64,000 nucleotides of DNA, from contig OZ345366.1 in NCBI GenBank assembly GCA_977006965.1, forward strand, positions 62,001 to 126,000. Reading direction: 5' to 3'. The stretch comes from Phymatolithon calcareum (Eukaryota > Rhodophyta > Florideophyceae > Hapalidiales). The translations under genes and the position numbers were made by a program. Positions 42,195 to 53,930 of the stretch are shown one piece after another. Position 1 is the stretch's first letter, and every line of letters begins with the position of its first letter. Under the pieces are notes generated by a model. The model saw only the letters and a program-made list of their open reading frames with translations. It was not told where the DNA came from and searched no databases.

Positions 42195-42256
42195 GTTTTT
42201 TTTTTTTGAGCAAAGTTTATTTAAAAGCCCCACAAACTTCCGAAGATATGGGCAAG
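42195..42256 (-). mobile_element. 62-bp retroposed LINE tail (class T1)
   Basis: Flanked by an exact 14-bp duplication, GCACATTCGTATTG, at 42181-42194 and 42257-42270. The insert is the antisense of a T1 tail: poly-T, then AGTTTATTTAAAAGCCCC, then CTTCCGAAGATATGGGC. This short insert shows that T1 tails move by target-primed reverse transcription with extreme 5' truncation. Confidence 0.9.
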
Positions 42257-42554
42257 GCACATTCGTATTGTGCGTAAATAGCCGGGGGAAATCAAGAAGA
42301 TTGCGCTGTGGATGCGAATCGTGGAGGACGATGCGGTGTAGGTAAGGTTCTTCCAGGCGGAGTTTGGCGAGATGAGACGGGAGTTTGCGAGAGGAGGGAG
42401 GGAGGAGGATGACGTCAAGAGGAAAATCGCGGGCAAGGGGGTGGAGAGGAGTTACCACCGCGATAGGCTGGCGGAGGAGAATGAGAGGCTTGTGGATACT
42501 GTGAGGAGTTTGTCGAAAACGGTTGTCGCTTTGCAGGAGAAGAACTGCAAGTAG

Positions 42555-43099
42555 AGTGAGTAAACTAGTCCTTCTAGCGTTGTTCCACCACTCTTGGTAG
42601 TAGTAGTGTACCCTCTTCGACCAAGGATGGAAACGAATTTGAAGAGCATGCACGCCAAAAGAGGGACTGATGGAACGTTGAAGCGGACCAGGGGCGATGA
42701 GGTAGTTGACATACACATGTGGCAATTTACCCAAATTGCATGCCGTTGGCAGTGCATGCTGCCGTAGTGGCCTGACGCTAGCACGATGACTTCATAGACA
42801 CATGCAATTTTGCTTATCATGATCATCATGTTCAACAATGCGCGCATGCCTCTTCCACTACTTATTATTGTTCCTTATGAGCAGTCTTTGACATGTGTAC
42901 ATGTACAATCTGTGTTCCTTTGGCAAAATGACATTCATTCATTGTGGTTTTCCACTAGTGGGACTTGCAGAGCTTCGAGGGCCAAAGTGTCATCTACTTT
43001 ATAAATTTTATCGTTAGCGGGCTGGACTGTGGACTACTCCTAGGCCTGGTGTGACGCCAAAGATTGGTTCTGGCTTCGTTCTGACGCATTGTAGCAATA
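42555..43099. repeat. D1 repeat, 3' module (copy c)
   Basis: Aligns with 13560-13830 and then with 14093-14340. It lacks the fold-back and short interspersed repeat found at 13854-14092, so it serves as the uninterrupted reference. Confidence 0.65.
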
Positions 43100-44160
43100 C
43101 CTGGCTGACAGGGCGATGGCTTTCCTTTGCAATGACTAAAGAATGCAAGGACGACCGTGTACGAGTTGCGTATACTGGGAGTATTCAAGCAAGTGCTAAG
43201 TATACAGACGTTTATACAAATATACAAGGCGCTAGTACAGCCACGCTGCGAGTACGCAATCCACTCAACGCCCTGGACAGAAGACATACAGAAGGCCGTC
43301 AAGAGGGTAGAACTAACATTCTTTAACCAAGTATTCGGACCACTGGCTCGAGGAAGGACGCATAGTCTCCGTCTTCTGTGCCGAATCCAAACTGCCCAAC
43401 ATCGACGAGAAATTTTGGAGTTCAATATTTTGAAAAGGACCAAGGCGAAAGAACAAATGTATTTAACTGAAGCGCCTGAAAGCGGTAACAACCATGAATA
43501 GCAGTACACAATGAAGGATATCGTCGCGATGGAGACCAGGGAGCAGTTCGGTGAAGCTGTAAAGAATATCCAAACAAACCAATCTTCGCAAACACTGCGG
43601 TCCAAATTTCTGGCAATGGAAGGAGACCGACTTGAATCGAAGCGGAAAAGGAAGATTCCAGACGACAAGACAAGAGAATGGCCAGAAATCATCAAGTTCT
43701 CCAACGTGAAGCACAGGAAACTCGCGCTGCAGTATGCCTGCAGCAGATTTACACAGATGCGAACAACAAGTATGGCTGAAGAATTCGTCACCAGTGCTTG
43801 AGAGCATATGGAGACCCTTGAATGCACGCTAGCAGGGTACGACCACGACGAAGAAACAAGATTGGAAGCAAAAAAGGCGCTAGATGAGCTCTTAATATTT
43901 AGCAAGACACTCATAGAACGCATGGAGAACGAAGAAGGCCTGTATTGATTCGCAGAAGGCAAGGCAAAACGCGGTTAAGCTCAAGACACAACAATCCCTA
44001 AGAGGACTGAGATAGGACTACCTTTCATCCTTAGTTTTCCCGTCCACCCTTCTGCTGAGCGTTTCGTGAGTTGCAAAAAGGTAGGTGGCATCTGAGGACG
44101 CCTTGCCAATATCTTCGGAAGTCTGTGGGGCTTTTAAATAAACTTGGATTAAAAAAACCT
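43100..44160 (+). mobile_element. LINE remnant (tail class T1), second copy
   Basis: Collinear with 14340-15378 and slightly better preserved: LRILGVFKQVLSIQTFIQIY, ALVQPRCEYAIHSTPW and VERTFF-like RVELTFFNQVFGPLARG (43157-43501). The second half reads KFLAMEGDRLESKRKRKIPD and DKTREWPEIIKFSNVKHRK, equivalent to the KRRR...IPI...LRCLR region of other LINEs. It ends CTTCGGAAGTCTGTGGGGC, a TTTTAAATAAACTTGG motif and an A run. Confidence 0.75.
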
Positions 44161-44164
44161 ACAA

Positions 44165-44817
44165 CTGCCTTTCATGAATTGCCCACTCATTTCCTTGCGC
44201 CACCCTTTGTACCATGGATTTACATTCCGGTGCCCACGTGAGCCCATGGTCAGCGCTCTTGCCCACTCAATGTTTTCATTACAATACATTAGTCTTCCAG
44301 CAATCCTTTAGCTTCTTCCTGAACCTGGAGGCACTCTCTGCTCCTGTGTTGAGTTGCACCTGACCTCATATTGCACCGCTACGAGTATTTGTCTAATGTT
44401 CTGCTTTTTTATATGTGAGGAAAAGCTGTTGACGTAAGGACAGGAATTGCGCGCAGACCAATAGCACTACTCCTTCACCTACTAAGTATCATACGCATGT
44501 TGAATCCGCACTGTGGGAGTGGCGAGTAATGTAATTTCTGCCTCCTCGCATGTCACCTGTACAATTGTCACCTCCGATATGCTAGCAAAAATACAGTGCT
44601 TGAGAAACAGAATGGCGCGGAACCGCATCATCATCATTTTGCGATGCATTCTTTCTTGAACTTACGGATAATCTTAAACGGCACATGAAAGTGAACGCGG
44701 CACAGGAGATTGAACAATATGGGGAAATACTCACATGGAAACTATGCAGGATTTGAGGCAGTGGGGATCACTGCACTGAAACACGAACTCTTCTGATTCC
44801 TCTAAGAGATGCGCTCA
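44165..44817. repeat. D1 5'-module piece and unique insert
   Basis: 44165-44528 aligns with 15380-15715. 44529-44815 is present only here, between the repeat and the end of the NB-ARC-WD40 gene. No gene is visible. Confidence 0.5.
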
Positions 44818-44921
44818 AAAAGAAGACGTTTTGAGCTTTTCAGTGCTAGCGCGGAAACAAACAGAGTTTATGCGTTTGCAATCTATGGAAGACAAGGGTC
44901 GTTCAGTATTTGTTTTTAGAA

Positions 44922-47900
44922 TCACACTTTCAAATTACACATCGCTACGGCGCCACTTTCTAGTCCTGCGACAAACAACCTTTTCGTCTCATTGTACCTC
45001 CACGAGGAAACGCGAGACGGCAGAGTCCCGAGAAATCTGACTTCAATTGGTGCATTTGAATACACAGTGGAACCCTGACAGTACAGTTCTGCTGTATATG
45101 GAGGAAAAGATTCGACCCAAAGATACGGCGTTTCTTGTCCACAACTGCGACTGATATTTTCCGCCTCCTCGTGTGCCATCTCGCGTCTTGCGCCGCTGTC
45201 ATGTTTGATCGGCATTTTGCTTCCAGCATCGCTCACTTGTGTCGATTGGAAAACGATTGTTCGGTTCACGCGATTCCAAATGGTAACATTGTCAAAAAGG
45301 TCTCGGGACATGACGTAGGATCCGTCATCACTCTCAGAGACCGCCAGAACTCGTTCTCTGTGCCCCAGCAGCGCATTTCCAATCAGAACCTCTGAATTGA
45401 CATCCCATGTGAGAAAAGTTTTGTCCAAGGATCCCGAGAGAATCCGCCGTCCGTCCGAGCTGAACGACACACACAACACGTTGCCTGAGTGTCCTCTCAG
45501 CGGGGCCCCAATTTGATTTGACGTCTCTGCATCCCAGACGCGAACTGTTTTGTCGTGTGATCCGGAGACTAAATATCGCCCGTCACGACTGAACGAAGCG
45601 CAACTCACACAATCTGTGTGTCCTTCCAGTGGTCGACCTATCTGACTGCCGGTACACGAGTTTCACAATCGTACCGTTCCGTCCTTCGACCCGGACGCAA
45701 CTCGAAGCCCGTCATGGCTTATTGCAACGTCCCGTACAGACCGAGAATGTCCATATTCCCGTTCATTCGCTTCCGCTTCCACACGCGTGTCCAAAATGCG
45801 CATATTAAGATCAGAAGACCCGGAAATTATGCGTTCCCCGTCAGGAGTAAACGACACACTTGTCACTCTGCTGTCTATATCTGAGGATGTCCAGATATTT
45901 CTTCCAGTGTTGACGTCCCACAACAGAACAGTACTATTCGACGATCCAGCTGCGAGTAGTTGTCCGACTGGACTGAACGTGACACATGACACCCAATTTG
46001 CGTGTCCTTGAATCGGCCCACCGACACACGTCCACGTTGTCGTGTTCCATACTCGAATTGTGTTGTCCAGTGACCCTGTCGCCAACAGATGGTCGCTCGC
46101 ACTGAATGCAACGGAAAGAATCTCGTCTTCGTGCGCGTTGGAATCTTCGAGAACAGTTCGACCGGTGCTACTGTTCAGAACTTTGAGCGTTCCATCATCC
46201 AGTCTGATTGCGACGTATTGATCATCTATAGAAACAGCAACACAATAAACAGTGCTTTTCTGGACGAATTCTTCAATCTGCGTGCCTCTGTTCGCGTCCC
46301 AAATCTTCAATGTGGCATCACCAGAGCATGAGGATATCTTCGAACCGTCGCTGCATACAGCAATGCCGGTTACCAACGCGCTGTGCTCTTCGAGAACATC
46401 AGCTGGCGACTCGGAGGACTCCCATTCCCACACAACGACCGAATGGTCCTCCGTACCTGAAACAATTCGGTTTGATCCACCGGCAAATGTCACGCAGATT
46501 ACATCGGCCCAGTGCCCTTCCAAACGCTTAACAATATCACCGGTGGATGCATCTACAACAAAGACATCATGTCCTGCTCATGCTGCAATAAAGCGACCGC
46601 AAGGAGAGCAATCAACTGCCCAGCAACCATCTCCCACCGGAATCTCCATTATCAGAGCGCTGCGCCGGTCAGGGAAAAATGGGCTATCAGGCACCAGATA
46701 CGGCAATGGTGTGTGCGCTTCGACGCTCTTCAAGTAGGATCTCACAACAGCGCTGTCCGTCCTTAAAATAAACAGGCGCCCGCGCACTTGGAACAGAAAC
46801 GATCGCTTTCCTTCCGCTACTCTTCCCCATGAAACTTGTATCGCTTTCCATATCCACTCAAATTCCCGACTGAGTTCGAGTGGAAAAACGTCTTCGCCAA
46901 GAGTCATCAAACACTCAAAGTCCGACTTCAGTGACAACATACCACCGATTTCAAATCGAACATGCGTCCATCTTGCATCCAGAAGAAGAGCGGCAAGTTC
47001 GGTACGCAGATTTGCAGACACCAAATGTCGGGCAAGATTCTCATGAATGTGCTCGTCCTCTGGAACAGTCCACCACGACCTCGGTGTTCGCGCCAAAAAC
47101 GAATGCTCAAATGAAGTATCTTGCCCATCCAAGAATGGATCCTCAAATCCGCTCCACAATGGTTCCAGATATCCGTTGAGAAGCCGCGTATGCCATTGCG
47201 AGCACGTCTTCATCTTCTCGGCCTGTCTTCTGCAATAGTCCAGGTGGAGATCATGAAGCTGGAGACCCCCTCTTTTCCCGGCCCTTGTTTAGATTCCCGA
47301 AACGTGAGAGCACAGAGACGCAGCCCGCTGAGAAGACGTACGACAGAGCGCACTGTAGTTGTCGATCTTCCACATCCGACCCAGCACGTAAACGGAAACC
47401 CAGTCCTGGTGTCTCAACACACAGATACTTTCGTACAGCTGAGCGATCGTGCGGTCAGTAACTAGACCATGTCTTCTCTTAAGCTTCACGAATTCAGGTT
47501 CTAGGAATTTCAGGCTCAGGGATGTTCCGGCGTTCAAGCTTGAGCCTGCTGAACCTTGCTCTTCGCCAAGTTTAAACCTCTGTTTCACCAGTTGTGAAGC
47601 ATACGCGTCGCAAGCACATTCCAAAACGCCATATTCCGATGTGAGAAAAGCAGCAGCGCTTCCAGTGACAGCTAGAGCCAGTGGTAGCCCCCCACAAATG
47701 GAGAGAATTGTCGCGACACTCCACCAAAGGCCACCGGTGGGGTCTCGAGGAGCTTTCTGTGTTCCATCTTGTGTCGCATATGTCATGAATATGCTCTGGG
47801 AAATGGCCCCAAGCGTGTCTCTTGCGGCAAAGTCAACCTTGCACCCTGCAGAGTGCGCGATGGCATGGCTCCTGGCGGTAATGGCCATCCTACTCTCCGG

Positions 47901-50162
47901 GCAACATCTTATCAACTGACGCATGTCGTTCAAGAATCCGGTCCGACAGTCTTTCGTAGACCAGAGATCGTCAACAAGGAACAGGCAGACTTTCCCCTCG
48001 AACCATGCGACAGCATAATCCACAGCTTTCCTTAGCAGCGGACACTGTTCGACGACTGAGGCAGATGCCGATGCTCCTGTTAGACGCATGATTCTCGCGA
48101 TTTCGGATATTGCCATGGCCAGCGTGGCGCCTTGACCGAGGGACATAAAGTGAATCCCTCCAGGGAAGCGGCTGAGAATATCTTCTTCAAAAGCAAGCGC
48201 CTGCAGCGCGATTGTTTTACCAACACCGGCCATGCCGACGACGCCGTGAGCAGGAGTAAGGACTCCAGTCGCCGCCGTCACTTTGGAAGCAGACACAGAG
48301 GATAGAATCGCTTGCTTTAAAATTCCTTCTGTGTACTGTGTTTGCCGTCCACACCTCTTGCAGTAAAGTTGAGCGATGCGACATGAAGTAGTTCCGGTAT
48401 GCTTGGTCCCACGCGATACACTTCGACCGCGCTGCTGACTTGCATACTATCAAGCTTGGTCACAACGACATTATGATGTGCCTGAATGTTGACTCCGGTG
48501 ATGAGCACTGAAATCAGCGTGAGCAGCTGGGTGGATGCTCCTTGCAACTGCGGTTGGAGAGCATTCATAGTGTCGCTAATGTCTGAGGAGCGGACAATGC
48601 GACGGAACTTTGACTTTAAGTTAGCCCTTATACCACTCGCATGCCCTGGATACGTCTTCGATCGAACTGATTCCAAGGTAGACTTGCAATGGTTGAGGAT
48701 GCTGCGCACTGACGATAATGTTTCGTTGAAAAGATCACGGATGCTAGCGTGGATAGCTGCTGGTGATGATTGAAGGCGAGTCTCCACCTCGTCGATATGT
48801 CGCATCAAACGATTGAGCTCATCTGTCAAGCATTCATGGACACATTCGCAGAAGCCGTCTCCAAGACAGACAGGTACGTCTCAGAAAGCCCTGTGCAATT
48901 GTTCGCAGATGATGTTCATCTTCAAGCGAAGACAGGACGAGGAATGCAGAAACTTCTTGATATAGCGACCAGTTGGGCAAGCGAAAATGGCATGAAATGG
49001 AACACAAAACCAGGAAAAAGCGAAGTTCTTAAGTACAAAGGACTTCAGAAGCACACGTTTTAATTGGCGGGACGAGAACTATATCAAGCCTGGAGACTCT
49101 AGTATCTTGGGGTAAGCATGAATAACAAGGGTGTTACGGATGACACGGCCATAGCAAGAGTTCGAAATGCTGCAGGATGCATACATAAGCTTCGGGAGCT
49201 TGGAGTGAATGTTCGAGGATTCAAACCGGAGACATGCATCAGGATCTTTAAGTCGCTAATTATCCCGAAATGGGAGTATGCGTTACACGTTACTCCAATG
49301 ACAAATCGATTGCTCTCGGCAATCGAGTCGGCAGAGGGCTTGTTCTACAAGAATGTATTCGGAAAGTATGCCGAACACCGCCGGGACCGAATGCGACTTC
49401 TGTGCGGACTGGGACCACCAAAGATGAGGAGACGTCATCAAGCAGAAAGGTTTGCATTAAGCCTGGTAAGACAAAAAAAGCGCCTTGAAGAAACAGAAGA
49501 GTACGTTAGAAGAGATGAGGACGTAAAGGAAGCAATGAAGGATATTGAATATCTCAAGATGTATGAAGACTTGCAACAAGCCCTTCAGAAAGCCCAGGAG
49601 GGATCTGTCACGAAGAAGAGGAGAAGAGAAGAAACAATGAAGGTATGGGAAAAGGAAGAAGAAGGCAGATCAATGAAGATTCCTATTGAAGGCAAGCTAC
49701 CAGGTATCCTTTACATAGGAGAAAGAACAACACGGTTAAGGTGCCTAAGGTTGACATTCAACCGAGCACCCCTTTGGAGGAAATCAGTGTTGGGTGGTTA
49801 CTGTGGGATTACCGCGGTGATGGAACTAGTCGCCTTAAAACGTACTCTAGCGTCATCGAAGATGAGTACAGAAATTGAGTTTGAGTGCGAGAGACTCACA
49901 GGAGCTCTTGTTGGGAGAGAATTACGAATCGAGAACGTTTTGAGCAGCCAGATGACTTTAGCGTAGAGATTATACAAGAGCTGGCCCGTTACTCCAAGGT
50001 GAGACTTTGGGAGCTCTCAAAAATAAAATCATCAAATATCCCATCTGTCAAGCTGCGAAAGGTATCAGGTCCTTTCCAGCTGTCGGAGATAATTGTCGTG
50101 ATGCTGTTGAAGAGGGTACGGGCTTCTCCAATAATGTCGAGACCGAATCCGGTGGCCTCCAT
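44922..50162 (-). pseudogene. NLR-like receptor: helical N-domain, NB-ARC, WD40; inactivated
   Basis: About 1340 codons once the LINE at 48831-50042 is set aside. The ATG at 50160-50162 opens MEATGFGLDIIGEARTLFNS. A helical bundle follows to about residue 200 (DELNRLMRHIDEVETRL, LFNETLSSVRSILNHCKSTL), reminiscent of the HeLo/RPW8/MLKL type. NB-ARC: P-loop GVVGMAGVGKT (about 232-242), Walker B CLFLVDDLW (about 320), SRMAITARS, and CGGLPLAL (about 418), which favours NB-ARC over NACHT. QLHDLHLDYCRR (about 567) fits the APAF1-type LHD region. About eleven WD40 repeats run from about 775 ([14 protein letters not shown] is typical) plus a C-terminal blade. Breaks: one lost base near 48315, TAA 47289-47291, TGA 46578-46580, TGA 45663-45665 and the LINE. 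By family, a cytosolic immune or cell-death sensor. Confidence 0.88.
48831..50042 (+). mobile_element. 5'-truncated LINE (tail class T3) inside the NLR gene
   Basis: Flanked by an exact 10-bp duplication, ATCTGTCAAG, at 48821-48830 and 50043-50052. It starts in RT just before motif C (LFADDVHLQAKTGRGMQKLL, with both Asp intact). After a stop and frameshift near 49061 it has one open frame, 49118-49966: VSMNNKGVTDDTAIARVRNA, SLIIPKWEYALHVTPM, RMRLLCGLGPPKMRRRHQAE, LPGILYIGERTTRLRCLR, LTFNRAPLWRKSVLGGY. It ends GGGAGCTCTCAAAAATAAAA then TCATCAAATATCCC. It lies antisense to the receptor gene. Confidence 0.92.
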
Positions 50163-50478
50163 GTCAAGATAGTTTTGACGGTTGCTTGGAGTTGATGCGG
50201 AGGAGATGGTGCAAGAAGATGTCGGCGAGCTAGTTTTTAAAGAGAGCGTGTTGTGGCAGGGAATGTGCTCCTTATGTAGGAGTTTGTCATTGTTGGTGGT
50301 GAAGCATTAAGATTGATGGAAACTGTGCACGTGCAAGAAAAAACAAAACAATATGGTCGAGTGTCGCGGAACAGGATGATTGCCTCTCACTACCGTATCT
50401 GAATTGAGCAATACTGTATAAGATTCGTATCTACGAGGCGTGGCCAGAGAAGACACAACTGAACACTACGGTGTTCAT
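50163..50478. other. upstream region of the NLR gene
   Basis: Would hold the receptor's promoter. TTTAAAAA (minus strand, near 50238, about 75 bp before the ATG) is at the spacing of the other TATA boxes but is a weak match. Nothing else recognised. Confidence 0.35.
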
Positions 50479-50556
50479 GGTAGGTAGCATTAGAGGAAGC
50501 CTCGCCCATATCTTCGAAAGTCTGTGGGGCTTTTAAATATACTTGAATAAAAAACA
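50479..50556 (+). mobile_element. 78-bp retroposed LINE tail (class T1)
   Basis: Flanked by an exact 11-bp duplication, ACGGTGTTCAT, at 50468-50478 and 50557-50567. Content: CTTCGAAAGTCTGTGGGGC, TTTTAAATATACTTG, A run. Confidence 0.88.
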
Positions 50557-50618
50557 ACGGTGTTCATCAGACAACGTCTAGCTTTTTCGGCAATTTTTTA
50601 AACAGCCGCGCCAGCAAG

Positions 50619-50880
50619 ATGAATACTGTTACTACATCCGATCAGAGACAAGGGAACGTTCAACCAAGCTTGTCGACGTGGACATGTACTGGAGATTACG
50701 ATTTCTTTGTTGCTGTCGTCGATCATGAATCACTTGGGCTGCTGTGCGTAACGACTTTGAGTGCGCTAGAAGACATGCTGATTTGCTGAAGGAGTGGCAC
50801 AGGATCGCGCAACAAAACGGTAGCAGTTCAAAACTGGGTCGTTTGTTTCTGAGCTCCTCACATCACTATGATATGATGAG
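50619..50880 (+). pseudogene. small unidentified gene remnant
   Basis: The ATG at 50619 opens 57 codons (STWTCTGDYDFFVAVVDHES) to a TGA at 50790-50792. The next frame continues HADLLKEWHRIAQQNGSSSK and LGRLFLSSSHHYDMM to a stop near 50890. One base change near 50765 would join them into about 90 residues. No family recognised. It is cut on the right by the LINE at 50922. Confidence 0.35.
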
Positions 50881-50921
50881 AGGTCCTTGAGACAACAAAA
50901 TCTTGAGGATATTTCTTAGAG

Positions 50922-51698
50922 GGGGGGGGGGAAATTGTAGGTTTTTATTTTAGAAGCCCTCAACGCCGGTATTCACCAACACCAGAGCAGCTTCCCGTTC
51001 ATACTGCCATCTCATTACCACATCAGATCGCATTACACTATCATTTCTTCTAACATATGGATTTCCAACGCTAAAATTTTGTCAATCGCCGTTTTCGTCC
51101 CTTTTTCCCAAGATTCTTCTGCTCTTGGACTTGTCAAATTTCGTTGTAGAGTTTTCAGATTCTCTTCCGCGACTTCGCAGAAATGTTCAATGTACGACTC
51201 TGCTTTTCGTGGTGGGAAATGGCCAAAGAACCACTTAACTGCTAGGAGTCGGTGTTTCCTGGATCGAATTTGGAGTACAGGGCTTACTTTCTCCTTAGTA
51301 TCGACGGTAATTTTTCTCTCTTTTTCTTCTTCCTTTTCAATCCATTCCTGTCGTCGGCGGTGGCTCTCGTGTTTGTGGGTCACCAGCCCTCGTACGTCTC
51401 GCTCGGTACTGCCTCTTAGGAGCTCATGATCTTGCAGATAGCGGATATCCTTCTCTGCTTGCTGTATGTCCCCTTCTTTTCCTGCGTAATTTGGTTCCTT
51501 CTCGATTTCGTCCTTCCCTCGTATAAGCCTCTGTGCGAAGTGCTCTCCGAGTTGCGCTCCTCTTATCTTTGGTAGAGTAATTCTGCAGAGGGCTCGCATT
51601 CGGCCGTGCAATCTTTTCGCGTAGTTACCGAAGGCAACAGAGTAGAACAGACCCTCCGCTTCGACTGAGTTTGTCCATGGTGTGAGGTGTATCGCGTA
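50922..51698 (-). mobile_element. 5'-truncated LINE (tail class T2)
   Basis: CTTAGAG at 50915-50921 and 51699-51705 is the probable target duplication. The minus strand is open from KYAIHLTPWTNSVEAEGLFY to MLEEMIV (51700-51033): MRALCRITLPKIRGAQLGEH, KHRLLAVKWFFGHFPPRKA, EENLKTLQRNLTSP. It is very close to the insertion at 62658-63116. It ends TTGAGGGCTTCTAAAATAAA then an AACCTACAATTTC and C-run tail. Confidence 0.88.
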
Positions 51699-51705
51699 CT
51701 TAGAG

Positions 51706-53459
51706 TCTGACAGCAATACAGAGTGTGCGGGAGATCGAATCTTCACAGCGCAAGAATCAGCGACGTGGGAAGTTCTTCGCCGTCCACCTCTCCCACTATT
51801 GCCCGGCATGCCTCCTCGGCTCATCCTGCTATTTCCTGCACGTGCACTCCGCCGCATTCCTAGCGCCGAGCGCGCTGTAGCCACCATGGATACCTAAAGA
51901 AATGCCGTGTGTGTGTGGAAGCCCTGTTAGGGATGAGACGGATTCTAAGCGCAGTTGTGCGCGCAGAGATCCTAGTTCCTGGAACTCGGCGAGGAGAGAT
52001 AGCTTATCCGAGTGTCTGTGGTGTGTAGCACACTTTAAAATTCCTTTTCGAAGGATGACGGATACTTTTTCTTGGCCAAGTGCATGCGGTCATCTCCTTT
52101 CGTATAGTACAATCCCGGCTTCTCCGTTATACGTTAGGTCATGGAAATGTACGTGATGGTTAAAATCTCCCAGCATGGCGCGCTTTTCATGGATCGCTAA
52201 AGCACAAGCGACCCTGCGCGCGATATTTTTGTGGATCGCGTAACGGGATGATCGCAGTAAAAAACGAGATCTCAATTGAATTGAACAATCTCACATTCTC
52301 GTGAACGGGACAGGTCCAATATGTCCTTTCCAGAGCTTGAGCAGTCAGAGTCCACTGCTCCTACAGTGTTCAACTAGCATCCGATTATAGAGTTTGTTAC
52401 GAGATGACGTGGGAGATTTTTGTCTTCCACGTAGTTGCATCGCACGCAATTTGGTTCCTGCGAGTAGCTGTACAGACTCTGATATGATTATGTGCTTGTT
52501 GAACAAGCAGTCTAGTCCTGTTGCGGGAGGATGATCCTCGCCGTACAGGACGCTCGCTCATCGCACGCGGCTCCTTTATCTGCAAGCTCGTTAGTACAAT
52601 TATCTGTACGGTATTTCTTGTAATCTGTTTCTAACGCACTGTATGCTGAGATCGAATTTTCGCAATCCCTACACTTCCACTGGCACGGGTTTTATCCCAT
52701 GATTAGCTCTGTACTGTGCCGCACACGCGAAGCCGAGCCGACTGCGGGAACTATCGATGCCATCATGGCAGTGACTTCATTTTCTGTGCACGTCGAGAGT
52801 CTCTTTCGTGCTTAGCACGCTCTCTATGTACACATTGTTTCCCAGTGTGTTGTCTACAGGCTCGACAAAAACAATTATTTTCTGGTTCCAGCAAGTTGTC
52901 TTAGTTTTCCCAAATCCCAGTACACTTATGGAGGTGGTTCATACATGAGAGAAGGTTCTAATCACGGCGTTACACTGCGTCATTACATCCCAACCCATCG
53001 CTGGCAATACACCTCACCATATAACCACAGATCTGAAGTTAGATTTTTTTCCTCATTACTCTGGCTCGTCGAGATTGTCCTTCATAAGTATTCACGTCTT
53101 CTTTCTCAGCTTGGCGCTTTGGGAATGCATGGCGCTAACCAGTCTGAAGTCAACTCGGGTTTGAAAGTAATCACTGTAATGACAACCCGCGAATACTTCC
53201 TTCGGAAGGATGACTGATTAAACACGATACTATGTTTAACTTTGCGAAGTGTTTATGGGCATCTATTTCCCAACAGTTAAGATGCAGCTTCTCTGGTGGA
53301 CGCTATGAGATTCAAAAGCACATTGCAGTTGTTCTTCTACACTTCCAGGTCAAGCATCTGTCACTATAGAATTGGCGACCTGACGCGCGATCAGCGGTCA
53401 AGCCTTGAACGACGTTTGGCCAATTACAAATGTTTCCCGTTCGCATCTTTGAAGATTAG
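51706..53459. other. no recognisable gene
   Basis: Short ORFs only. The apparent N-terminus of the minus-strand ORF (51887-51705) is flanking sequence fused by chance to the LINE frame. The 90-codon ORF 52945-53217 has no supporting feature. Confidence 0.45.
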
Positions 53460-53930
53460 TCGGCACGTTGCGTTTTGCTAGCCCTCGGTGCGCATCTCTC
53501 TGCACCAATTTCACTGCCTCAACACGTGTAACATGAACGGGAGATGCACGAAGTTAATTTTTCCGCGCGACCATCGCGCCGAAATGAGTGCGAGTGCTGA
53601 GTTCAACATTACCGCGTTCGTCGAGACAGCGTATTGACCGTCCTCTTTGTTGCCCTGTGTACGAACGAACGTTGTTATGCATGCGAGTTCAACGATACAA
53701 ATACGCTGTCTCTTCATCTGAGACGTTAGTTCGGAATCGAGTTGACGGGGATTATTCCTGTTCTTTTTTCCCGTATTTTCTTATCTCTCCAACAGAGCCT
53801 TTCACGTTGTGCCGTGCGGTTGCAGACGATGTCGTATGCACACTTACTTCATTATTGCTGTTCGCGCACTGCGCCCCCATCCTTTGAAGCCAGTTCCATT
53901 GAGGAGCAATGGTGAAGACGCGGACCTCGA
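53460..53930. repeat. family A downstream block (third copy)
   Basis: Aligns with 4775-5250 and 7950-8410 (for example TTGCTAGCCCTCGGTGCGCA and TTTCACGTTGTGCCGTGCGG). No family A coding end precedes it here. Confidence 0.6.

Larger units (their letters stand above)
41341..42554 (+). pseudogene. family A repeat ORF, copy 5 (decayed)
   Basis: Very similar to copy 1 in the front half. The N-terminal block is open (41341-41685, IAFYFAYLGTRR). A long central stretch is open in the shared frame (to about 42190): RSPFGNWLYRKEASYLAA, RKARRTRDETQAKYLQRM, HFERVMGTRSKLRTRRK. The frame is broken by a 62-bp retroposed insert at 42195-42256. The C-terminal coil (42372-42554) ends RSLSKTVVALQEKNCK with the shared TAG. 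It is the best copy for recovering the ancestral frame. Confidence 0.65.

Noticed and set aside
41703-42734. 343-codon minus-strand ORF
   Set aside because: It runs through the family A copy, the 62-bp retroposed insert and the D1 3' module without regard to their boundaries, so it is chance.
48217-48453. Minus-strand ORF bridging the receptor frameshift
   Set aside because: It is the third frame across the junction; its sequence lacks the NB-ARC P-loop, which lies in the frame starting just after 48315.
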